This document shows, in pieces, positions 1 through 5,166 of a stretch of DNA of 5,166 nt. The translations under genes and the position numbers were made by a program. How positions within the stretch are numbered: the first letter of the stretch is position 1; each line of letters starts with the position of its first letter. Below the pieces are notes generated by a model. The model made no database searches, was not told the origin of the DNA, and saw only the letters and a program-made list of their open reading frames with translations. The DNA comes from an uncultured Collinsella sp. (GTDB taxonomy: Bacteria > Actinomycetota > Coriobacteriia > Coriobacteriales > Coriobacteriaceae). Location of the stretch: positions 1 through 5,166 of the forward strand of contig CAAENO010000185.1 in the NCBI GenBank assembly GCA_900757385.1, given 5' to 3'.

Positions 1-1
1 C

Positions 2-1033
2 AGCCGCCTGGACCTTATGCCGCACATGCAGGTCTTCTACCCTGCCGAGACCAAGGGCCAGCTCTACATCCCCATGGTCAACAACGTCATGCTCGTGGGT
101 TGCGTCATCGTGGTGCTGCTGTTCCAGAACTCGGCGCACATGGAGGCTGCGTACGGCTTGGCTATTACCCTGACCATGATGTGCACGACGCTGCTGCTCT
201 TCTTCTATCTGCACGTGGAGCGCAAGCTCAAGGTTGCGCCGTGGATCTTTGCCGTCTTCTTCCTCATGCTCGAGGGCTTCTTCTTTGTGAGCTCGCTCAC
301 CAAGTTCTTCCACGGCGGCTATTTCACCATCCTTATGGCTGCACTCATCATGGGCATTATGGTGTGCTGGTACAACGGCACGGCGGTCGAGCGGCGTCAG
401 TTTACGCTGCTGCCGCTGCGCAGCTATCTGCCGCAGCTCAAGCGCCTGCGCGACGACGATCGCTACGAGCCTATGAGCGACAACATCGTGTACCTGACCA
501 AGGACACCAACACCGACTACATCGACCGCGATATCGTCTACTCGATTCTGGACAAGCATCCCAAGCGTGCCCGCGCATGGTGGTTCGTGAACGTCGAGAC
601 CATGGACGAGCCGCATACCTTTGCCTATTCGGTCGAGACGTTTGGCACCGACTATGTTTTCCGTGTGCATCTGTACCTGGGCTACAAGGTTAACCAGCGC
701 GTGAACGCCTACCTGCGCCAGGTTGTTCAGGATCTGGCCGCCACTGGCGAGCTGCCGCCGCAGATGCACGACTACTCGGTCTACAAGGATCCGGGCAACA
801 TCGGCACGTTTAAGTTCGTCATGATCCGCAAGCTCCTGGCGCCCGAGAGTGACGTGGAGCCGAGCGAGCGCACGGCAATCACGCTCAAGTACATCATCCG
901 CCGCTTTGCCGGTACGCCGGCGCGCTGGTATGGCCTGGAGAACTCCAACGTGAGCTTTGAGTATGTGCCGCTGTTCACCAAGTTCAAGGCTGTGAACAAG
1001 ATGCAGCGTCTGGCTCCCAACGAGCGCCCGTAG
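2..1033 (+). CDS. kup: Potassium uptake protein, KUP/HAK/KT family (C-terminal part, 5' end outside window)
   Basis: This is an inner-membrane K+ importer; the family usually works as a K+/H+ symporter. The reading frame is open from base 2, so the Met at base 17 is internal and the N-terminal half lies off the left edge. About 343 residues are visible. Counting from that Met, hydrophobic segments lie near residues 22-37, 44-66, 72-93 and 100-119, consistent with the last membrane helices of the usual twelve. Family hallmarks are the AAYGLAITLTMM stretch (about 44-55) and FHGGYF (about 98-103). Residues from about 121 to 338 form the hydrophilic cytoplasmic C-terminal domain typical of KUP. 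The gene ends in TAG. A small membrane-protein gene follows on the same strand after a 69-base gap, and a KdpD/KdpE-type pair lies beyond it, fitting a K+ homeostasis locus. I see no frameshift. Family assignment is confident; ion specificity is inferred from the family. Confidence 0.93.
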   Translation, partial: SRLDLMPHMQVFYPAETKGQLYIPMVNNVMLVGCVIVVLLFQNSAHMEAAYGLAITLTMMCTTLLLFFYLHVERKLKVAPWIFAVFFLMLEGFFFVSSLTKFFHGGYFTILMAALIMGIMVCWYNGTAVERRQFTLLPLRSYLPQLKRLRDDDRYEPMSDNIVYLTKDTNTDYIDRDIVYSILDKHPKRARAWWFVNVETMDEPHTFAYSVETFGTDYVFRVHLYLGYKVNQRVNAYLRQVVQDLAATGELPPQMHDYSVYKDPGNIGTFKFVMIRKLLAPESDVEPSERTAITLKYIIRRFAGTPARWYGLENSNVSFEYVPLFTKFKAVNKMQRLAPNERP

Positions 1034-1089
1034 TCGACACCCGAGATTTGACTGTGAACGGGCAGGTTTGCAATGACGGGAAATGAGTC

Positions 1090-1096
1090 AGGGGAG
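1090..1096 (+). promoter_or_regulatory. Ribosome binding site deciding the start of the 64-aa gene
   Basis: The purine-rich AGGGGAG sits six bases before the ATG at 1103. An in-frame ATG at 1073 would add ten residues but has only a weak GGGCAGG further upstream, so 1103 is the better start. Confidence 0.6.
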
Positions 1097-1102
1097 AAAA
1101 CC

Positions 1103-1297
1103 ATGGACGCAAAGACGCTTAACGGTCGCGATCTTGCGGCCGAGCTGGTGCGCGAGGCACGCGCCGACGCCGCCGAAGATCGGTTCTTTACGAACCGTGC
1201 CAACATGGACATGGCCGATCGCGTGATTTCGATCGTGGCACTGGTATTTGGAGCGGTGTGCGTGTGTGCCCTGCTCGCGCACGTGCTGTTTGTCTAG
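1103..1297 (+). CDS. Small single-pass membrane protein, unknown function (64 aa)
   Basis: I do not recognise a family. The protein has a hydrophilic N-terminal part rich in Ala, Arg, Asp and Glu (about residues 1-40), which looks helical and carries mixed charge. One strong hydrophobic segment (about 41-64) runs to the very C-terminus, ends in HVLFV, and contains two cysteines (53 and 55). This is a tail-anchored-like layout, with no signal peptide at the N-terminus. The start at 1103 is chosen for its close AGGGGAG; starting at 1073 would give 74 residues. It lies 69 bases after the K+ transporter stop on the same strand and is followed by a terminator-like hairpin, so it is probably co-transcribed with kup. 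That suggests, but does not show, an accessory role to the transporter or to the downstream membrane sensor kinase. It is longer than KdpF (about 30 aa) and does not resemble it clearly. The reading is favoured by typical GC-rich codon use and a good ribosome site. Confidence 0.72.
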   Translation: MDAKTLNGRDLAAELVREARADAAEDRFFTNRANMDMADRVISIVALVFGAVCVCALLAHVLFV

Positions 1298-1328
1298 CGA
1301 CCGCGGGCTGCAAAGGCTATACACTTGA

Positions 1329-1358
1329 AACCACCACAAGGGAGAACCACCACAAAGG
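1329..1358 (+). repeat. Short direct repeat, left arm of the hairpin duplicated
   Basis: AACCACCACAAGG (1329-1341) recurs as AACCACCACAAAGG (1345-1358), offset by 16 bases and differing by one extra A. Only the second copy pairs perfectly with the right arm at 1368-1381. The first copy could pair with most of the same right arm through 11 contiguous bases. Confidence 0.75.
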
Positions 1359-1390
1359 TGCCTGTCCCCTTTGTGGTGGTTTTTGTTTTT
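1345..1390 (+). terminator. Rho-independent terminator-like hairpin between the small membrane gene and the kinase gene
   Basis: Bases 1345-1358 pair perfectly with 1368-1381 (14 bp) around a nine-base loop. The T-rich stretch TTTTGTTTTT (1381-1390) follows directly, overlapping the last stem base. This is the layout of an intrinsic terminator for the kup/small-protein transcript. It ends only about 20 bases before the kinase ATG at 1411, so it leaves no room for a separate downstream promoter. The kinase pair must be made by readthrough or from a promoter upstream of or overlapping the hairpin. The loop region reads GGTGCCTGTCCCC (1357-1369), a motif that I recall from dispersed repeats in other genomes. 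The structure may therefore be a repeat copy serving as a terminator. Confidence 0.7.
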
Positions 1391-1410
1391 GAGAGAGGGG
1401 CGGGGCGCTG

Positions 1411-3036
1411 ATGGACGTCCGTGCGGACGGCGATATTGCCGAGAACTTTTGGTGGCGGCGTACAACGCTGACGCGTCGCAGCCCCCTGTATGACGCCTGC
1501 GTATCGGCGGGGCTGCTGGTCGCGGCGACGGTTGTGGGCGCGCTGCTCGATCATCCGGGGCTCGCGCCGAGCATCATGATCGTCTATGTGTTCGCCGTGC
1601 AGCTGTGCGCTTTCTTTACCTGGAGCCGCCTGTACTGCCTGCTGACTTCTGCCGCCGCCGTGGCGCTCTACAACTTCTTGTTTGTCGACCCGCGCTGCTC
1701 GCTGTCGTTTATCGACCGCGTCTATCCCGGCATGTTCTTTATCATGTTTGCGGTCTCGCTCGTATCGAGCTCGATCGCGCTGGCCCTGCGCCGCGCCTTG
1801 GCGCAGGCTGCCGCCAGCGACCGTCGCACGCAGATGGTGCTCGAGACCAACCGCATGCTGCAGCGGTGTGGCGATCAGCAACAGATTGTGCACGCTATGG
1901 CAACGCAGCTGGCGCGTCTTTCGGACTGTCCGGTCATGTGGTATAGCGCCGATGCCGATAACGATGACCTGCTACCGCGCACGACGTACACGGCCGTGGG
2001 CGATGCCGCGCCGGTGCACCAGTTGGCGCCCCAGATGCCGCCGCGGCTCTCGGCATCCGCCTATGTGGGAACGCCACTCGATGCCACCTATGGCGCTTCG
2101 GCGTTCTACGGCATATACCTGACCGTGCGCTCGGGTGACACCATGGTGCGAGCGGGTGATCCCGCCTCGGTGGTGGGGGTGCTCGCCATTGTCGCCGAGC
2201 CCGATGCGCTGACGCCCGAGGAGCGGACGCTTGCCGATGCCATCGTGAGCGAAGGCGAGCTGGCGCTCGATCGCGCCCGCGCCATGGAGGCCCGCGAGGA
2301 GGCGGCTGTGCTCGCTAAAAACGAGCAGCTGCGTGCCAATTTGCTGCGCTCCATCTCGCACGATCTGCGCACGCCGCTTACCAGTATTTCGGGTAACGCC
2401 GACGTGCTGCTCGACCAGGGTTCGACCGGTACGGCCGTGCTCGACGACCAGACGCGCCGCGGCATGCTCCTATCCATTCGCTCGGATGCACAATGGCTCA
2501 ACGCCACTGTCGAGAATCTGCTCGCCATCACCAAGCTCGAGGGTGGCGGTATGCGCCTGTCGACCACGCTCGAGCTCATGGACGATATCGTCGAGGAGGC
2601 GCTGCGCCACGTGAACCCTGCCGTGCGCGAGCACGACCTTAAGGTGGTGGCGTGCGATGAGCCGGCGCTCGTCAACGTCGATGCACGCCTGATGGTGCAG
2701 CTGGTGGTCAATCTGGTGAACAACGCCATCACCTATACGCCCGCGGGCTCGCATATCATGATTTCGATTAGCGTCGACGATGGACGCGTGGCGTGCTCGG
2801 TGGCCGATGATGGTCCGGGCATCGCACCCGAGGATCGCGAGCGGATCTTCGAGTCGTTCTATACCGCCAACCATGGTCTGGCCGACAGCCACCGCAGCGT
2901 TGGCTTGGGTCTTTCGCTCTGCCGTTCCATTGCGTTGGCACATGGCGGTAGCATAGAGGTTGCCGCGGCGGACCCGCACGGTTCGGTCTTTACGATTGAA
3001 CTTCCCGCCGCCGACGTTTCGTTTGATAAGGAGTAG
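1411..3036 (+). CDS. kdpD: KdpD-type sensor histidine kinase without the N-terminal KdpD/Usp domains
   Basis: This is a membrane sensor kinase of the K+-responsive Kdp type. It would autophosphorylate on His and pass phosphate to the response regulator encoded next. Four membrane segments lie near residues 27-46, 52-70, 72-92 and 105-126, with a YNFLFVDP motif (87-94) typical of the DUF4118 region of KdpD. A weak GAF-like linker follows (about 145-295). The H-box SISHDLRTPLTSI carries the phospho-acceptor His317. In the ATPase domain I see the N-box NLVNNA (N438), the G1 motif DDGPG (466-470), the F-box around IFESFY (479-484) and the G2 motif GLGL (498-501). All catalytic motifs look intact. 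Classical KdpD is about 890 aa; this one is 541, lacking roughly the first 350 residues. An in-frame TGA at 1390-1392 shows that the short N-terminus is not a misplaced start. A G-rich AGGGGCGGGG stretch (1396-1405) precedes the ATG. The next gene follows after four bases, so the two form an operon. Confidence 0.92.
   Translation: MDVRADGDIAENFWWRRTTLTRRSPLYDACVSAGLLVAATVVGALLDHPGLAPSIMIVYVFAVQLCAFFTWSRLYCLLTSAAAVALYNFLFVDPRCSLSFIDRVYPGMFFIMFAVSLVSSSIALALRRALAQAAASDRRTQMVLETNRMLQRCGDQQQIVHAMATQLARLSDCPVMWYSADADNDDLLPRTTYTAVGDAAPVHQLAPQMPPRLSASAYVGTPLDATYGASAFYGIYLTVRSGDTMVRAGDPASVVGVLAIVAEPDALTPEERTLADAIVSEGELALDRARAMEAREEAAVLAKNEQLRANLLRSISHDLRTPLTSISGNADVLLDQGSTGTAVLDDQTRRGMLLSIRSDAQWLNATVENLLAITKLEGGGMRLSTTLELMDDIVEEALRHVNPAVREHDLKVVACDEPALVNVDARLMVQLVVNLVNNAITYTPAGSHIMISISVDDGRVACSVADDGPGIAPEDRERIFESFYTANHGLADSHRSVGLGLSLCRSIALAHGGSIEVAAADPHGSVFTIELPAADVSFDKE
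3028..3033 (+). promoter_or_regulatory. Ribosome binding site for the GTG start of kdpE
   Basis: AAGGAG lies inside the last codons of the kinase gene, seven bases before the GTG at 3041. The kinase stop (3034-3036) falls between them, an arrangement that favours translational coupling. It decides the start: an in-frame ATG at 2960 would overlap the kinase by 77 bases and add an arginine-rich stretch unlike any receiver domain. Confidence 0.8.
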
Positions 3037-3040
3037 CGCT

Positions 3041-3754
3041 GTGCCGAACTCTGCCGTAAAACCGCTCATCTTGGTCGTTGAGGACGATCCCGCCGTCCGC
3101 AATCTTATCGTTGCCGCGCTGGAGGCGCACGGCCTGCGTCATATAGCTGTGGAGACCGCCCACGCCGCCATCGCCGCCGCCTCGTCGCAGGCACCGAGCA
3201 TTGTGCTGCTCGATCTGGGCCTACCCGATATGGATGGCGTCAAGGTGGTGGAGTCGGTGCGCGCATGGTCGGGCATGCCGATCATCGTGGTCTCGGCGCG
3301 CAGCGAGGACGCGGACAAGATCCGAGCGCTCGATGCCGGCGCCGATGACTACCTGACTAAGCCGTTTTCGGTCGAGGAGCTGCTCGCGCGCATTCGCACC
3401 ACGCTCAGGCGCCTTTCGTATGCGCAGGCGGGCAGTGTTGTCTCCGAGGGCTCGTTCGATACCGGCGAGTTGCATATCGATTTTGATGCCGGCATCGCCA
3501 CGATGGATGGCGAGGAGCTGCACCTGACGCCGATCGAGTACAAGCTCTTGTGCCTGCTGGCCCATAATGCCGACAAGGTGCTGACGCACCAGTTTATCCT
3601 GCACGAGATTTGGGGCACGGCGACCAAGAGCGACCTGGCGAGCCTGCGCGTCTTTATGGGTACGCTGCGCAAGAAGATTGAGTCCGACCCCGCGCATCCG
3701 CGCTATATCCAAACGCACGTGGGTATTGGCTATCGCCTGGTCACCCAAGGCTAG
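3041..3754 (+). CDS. kdpE: KdpE-type response regulator, OmpR/PhoB family
   Basis: This is a cytoplasmic transcription regulator of 237 aa, normal length for KdpE, starting at GTG. The receiver domain (about residues 8-120) shows the acidic pair D15/D16, the phospho-acceptor D58 in LLDLGLPDMDG, S85 in the conserved Thr/Ser position, and K107 in LTKPF. The winged-helix DNA-binding domain (about 135-235) contains LHLTPIEYKLLCLLAHNADK, then a recognition region with LRVFMGTLRKKIE, ending in HVGIGYRL. The LTPIEYKLL and GIGYR stretches match what I remember of KdpE. It is predicted to be phosphorylated by the adjacent kinase. In well-studied bacteria KdpE activates kdpFABC, but no such operon is visible here, so the target may be kup or a distant locus. 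The gene is followed by a long palindrome and then by a convergent gene. Confidence 0.93.
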   Translation: MPNSAVKPLILVVEDDPAVRNLIVAALEAHGLRHIAVETAHAAIAAASSQAPSIVLLDLGLPDMDGVKVVESVRAWSGMPIIVVSARSEDADKIRALDAGADDYLTKPFSVEELLARIRTTLRRLSYAQAGSVVSEGSFDTGELHIDFDAGIATMDGEELHLTPIEYKLLCLLAHNADKVLTHQFILHEIWGTATKSDLASLRVFMGTLRKKIESDPAHPRYIQTHVGIGYRLVTQG

Positions 3755-3778
3755 ATCGCCAACCATCATCCCAATATG

Positions 3779-3845
3779 AGTTGCGGTGAAATACGGTCTA
3801 AATTTGCCTAATTCCAGGCAAAACAGTCCGTATTCCACCGCAACT
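3779..3845. repeat. Long imperfect palindrome between convergent genes (possible dispersed repeat and terminator)
   Basis: Outer arms 3779-3796 and 3828-3845 pair in 17 of 18 positions, with one A/C mismatch at 3789/3835. An inner stem TTTGCCT/AGGCAAA (3803-3809 with 3816-3822) closes a six-base loop AATTCC. A small internal loop separates the two stems. It fills most of the 94-base gap between the kdpE stop and the stop of the opposite-strand methyltransferase gene. A moderately T-rich stretch (3845-3855) follows on the plus strand, so it may help end the kdpE transcript; the other side is not T-rich. The size and symmetry also fit a REP/BIME- or MITE-like element. I recall similar sequences in Collinsella intergenic regions, but this is unchecked. 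Confidence 0.75.
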
Positions 3846-3848
3846 TTG

Positions 3849-5166
3849 TTATTTGCCCTTGGGCTTGCTGGCGTAGAACTTCTTCTTTTTGGGCTTACCT
3901 GCGCAGGCGGGCTTGCCGTCGCCGCGCGGCCCTCGGTCTCCGGCCTGCGCGTGCGCGGGCGCCGTTGCACGAGGCTTGCGGGCGTCGGGGTTGCGCAGCT
4001 CCTCGACGCGCTCGGCAATTTCCTCGGCGCTAAAGCCGACTTCGGCCATGGCGTCCTCGATGGGCAGGCGGCGCACGATGTAGCAGTGGTGCACCTTCTG
4101 GTTGCGCGCGAAGTCCTCGGGGATGGTCTGCGCCGTAATGTCCTCCAGCACCACGCCCGCGCGGGCGAGCTTGCGCGTTTCGGGGCGGAAGCCGCGCAGG
4201 TTGCAGCTAAAGATGGCATGGCCGCCCTGCGCGAGCAGGCGCGATACGCCGGCCAACAGCTCAACATGGTCGCGCTGGACATCCCAGGTGCGGCGGCCCA
4301 TCTTGGAGGAGTTCGAGAACGTGGGCGGGTCGACAAAGATCAGGTCCCAGCGGTTGCGCGTCTGGCGCTGGTCGCGAATCCAGGCGAGCACGTCGTTGCG
4401 CACAAAATGATGCTGAGGCCCCACAAAGCCGTTCTGGCGCATGTTGCGCTCGGCCCAGTCCAGATAGGTATTGGAGAGGTCGACCGTCACGGTCTCCTCG
4501 ACGCCGCCATCGGCCGCGTAGCAGGTGGCAGTGCCGGTGTAGGCAAACAGATTGAGGAAGCGGCGCGCCTGCTTGGCGTGCTCGCGCACCAGGTTGCGGG
4601 TGACGCGGTGGTCCAAGAAGATGCCGACGTCCAGGTAGTCGTCAAAGTTGACGGCAAAGGTGAGGCCGCCCTCTTCGATGAGCGGCAGGCGACGACGCGC
4701 GATATTGGCGCGCTCGCCCGAGCCGCCCTTGCCGGCGCCCTGCTTGCCGTACTGCGAGCCGCCGCGCGAACGCATGCGGGCCTTGGCGTGCACATGCTCG
4801 GCGGGAACATCTAGGATGCGCGGCGCGATGGCCAGAATGTCGAGCATACGGGCCTGGGCCAGTGCGGGGTCGATGGTCTTGGGCGCGGCGTATTCGGCGA
4901 TGACGAGCCAGCGGCCCGGCGTCTTCGGGCAACCCTCGTACAGGTCGATAGCGGCGGAGTAGTCGGGCAGGTCGGCATCGTAGACGCGGTAGCAGCTCAC
5001 GTCCTCGCGCCTGGCCCACTTGCGGCGCAGACGGGCATTCTTGCGCAGGCGGTTGGCGAACTGCTCGGACTCGGGGATGAGCACGGGCAGCGGCTTGCCG
5101 TCGCCCAGGTCGAGCGTAGCGGCAGGCTCGGGCATGGCGGAAGCGGCGGCTTCATCGTTGACTTCG
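3849..5166 (-). CDS. rlmKL: 23S rRNA (guanine-N7) methyltransferase RlmK domain, probably the C-terminal half of bifunctional RlmKL (5' end outside window)
   Basis: This is an S-adenosylmethionine-dependent enzyme acting on 23S rRNA; the RlmK part makes m7G2069 in E. coli, while the N-terminal RlmL part makes m2G2445. Counting from the Met at 5135, EQFANRLRKN (24-33) opens the RlmK region. EYAAPKTID (81-89), DYLDVGIFLDHR (166-177), the SAM-binding motif FLNLFAYTGTAT (193-204), VDLSNTYLDWAERN (218-231), the catalytic-type motif DPPTFSN (269-275) and IPEDFARNQKVHHCYIV (338-354) follow in the family's order. The frame stays open beyond 5135 to the window edge, the Met there has no ribosome site, and E. 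coli RlmKL carries a linker at this point, so the true start lies outside. After about residue 356 there is a 70-residue tail rich in Lys, Arg, Ala and Pro, ending in a KKKK-containing stretch, probably disordered and RNA-contacting. It ends in TAA and is convergent with kdpE. Confidence 0.92.
   Translation of the reverse strand, partial: EVNDEAAASAMPEPAATLDLGDGKPLPVLIPESEQFANRLRKNARLRRKWARREDVSCYRVYDADLPDYSAAIDLYEGCPKTPGRWLVIAEYAAPKTIDPALAQARMLDILAIAPRILDVPAEHVHAKARMRSRGGSQYGKQGAGKGGSGERANIARRRLPLIEEGGLTFAVNFDDYLDVGIFLDHRVTRNLVREHAKQARRFLNLFAYTGTATCYAADGGVEETVTVDLSNTYLDWAERNMRQNGFVGPQHHFVRNDVLAWIRDQRQTRNRWDLIFVDPPTFSNSSKMGRRTWDVQRDHVELLAGVSRLLAQGGHAIFSCNLRGFRPETRKLARAGVVLEDITAQTIPEDFARNQKVHHCYIVRRLPIEDAMAEVGFSAEEIAERVEELRNPDARKPRATAPAHAQAGDRGPRGDGKPACAGKPKKKKFYASKPKGK

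Noticed and set aside
1048..1076. Possible promoter for the small membrane gene (TTGACT at 1048-1053)
   Set aside because: The -35 match is good, but no acceptable -10 lies 16-18 bases downstream (CAATGA at 1071-1076 is poor).
1318..1330. Possible promoter elements TATACA (1318-1323) or TTGAAA (1325-1330) ahead of the kinase gene
   Set aside because: Neither has a partner element at proper spacing. The best upstream TTGTCT leaves a 22-base spacer, so the call is too weak to list.
1294..1893. Minus-strand open frame of 199 codons
   Set aside because: It is antisense to the kinase membrane domain and reads through the terminator hairpin. Its His/Arg/Gln-rich sequence has no family features.
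2106..2732. Minus-strand open frame of 208 codons inside the kinase gene
   Set aside because: It is antisense to the histidine kinase catalytic region; serine-rich composition is typical of a shadow frame and no domain is visible.
2960..3040. ATG at 2960 as the start of kdpE
   Set aside because: It would add 27 arginine-rich residues encoded within the kinase gene in another frame. The GTG at 3041 has an ideal AAGGAG seven bases upstream and gives the normal receiver-domain N-terminus.
3221..4336. Minus-strand open frame of 371 codons
   Set aside because: It runs antisense to kdpE and out of frame within the methyltransferase gene. It shows arginine/alanine-rich shadow composition and crosses the intergenic palindrome.
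3786..4814. Long plus-strand open frame of 342 codons
   Set aside because: It lies opposite the methyltransferase gene, whose motifs are unmistakable on the minus strand. The translation is low-complexity Ala/Gly/Val/Leu without a recognisable domain, as expected for an antisense frame in GC-rich DNA.
5133..5135. Met codon at 5135 as the true start of a stand-alone RlmK
   Set aside because: The frame remains open upstream to the window edge, no purine-rich ribosome site precedes it, and it falls where the RlmL-RlmK linker is expected. A stand-alone RlmK is not fully excluded without the next bases.

Overview
The window looks like chromosomal DNA from a high-GC actinobacterium. My best guess is the class Coriobacteriia (Collinsella/Olsenella-like). 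This rests on GC-rich third codon positions, the protein flavour, and two intergenic inverted repeats that resemble dispersed repeats I associate with Collinsella. The genus is an inference from memory and has not been checked by any search.

Layout: (1) 2-1033 (+) is the C-terminal half of a KUP/HAK/KT-family potassium transporter, cut by the left window edge. (2) 1103-1297 (+) encodes an unrecognised 64-residue protein with one C-terminal membrane segment. (3) 1298-1410 is a short intergenic stretch. It holds a strong terminator-like hairpin with a T-rich tail and a duplicated left arm, and it ends just before the next gene. (4) 1411-3036 (+) is a KdpD-type sensor histidine kinase that lacks the N-terminal KdpD and universal-stress domains of the classical protein. 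(5) 3041-3754 (+) is its response regulator KdpE, starting at GTG four bases after the kinase stop. (6) 3755-3848 holds a long imperfect palindrome between convergent genes. (7) 3849-5166 (-) is the RlmK half of a 23S rRNA methyltransferase. Its frame stays open to the right edge, so it is probably the C-terminal part of a bifunctional RlmKL.

The first four genes plausibly form one potassium-homeostasis locus: a constitutive-type K+ importer, a small membrane protein, and a Kdp-type two-component pair. No kdpFABC gene is visible here, so the two-component system may control kup or a kdp operon elsewhere. The rRNA methyltransferase is an unrelated housekeeping gene on the opposite strand.

I do not see a clearly new multi-gene system. 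The items most worth following up are the 64-aa membrane protein, the shortened KdpD beside kup, and the two intergenic hairpins. There are no tRNA, rRNA, CRISPR or transposase genes in the window, and no stretch over 300 bases lacks a gene.
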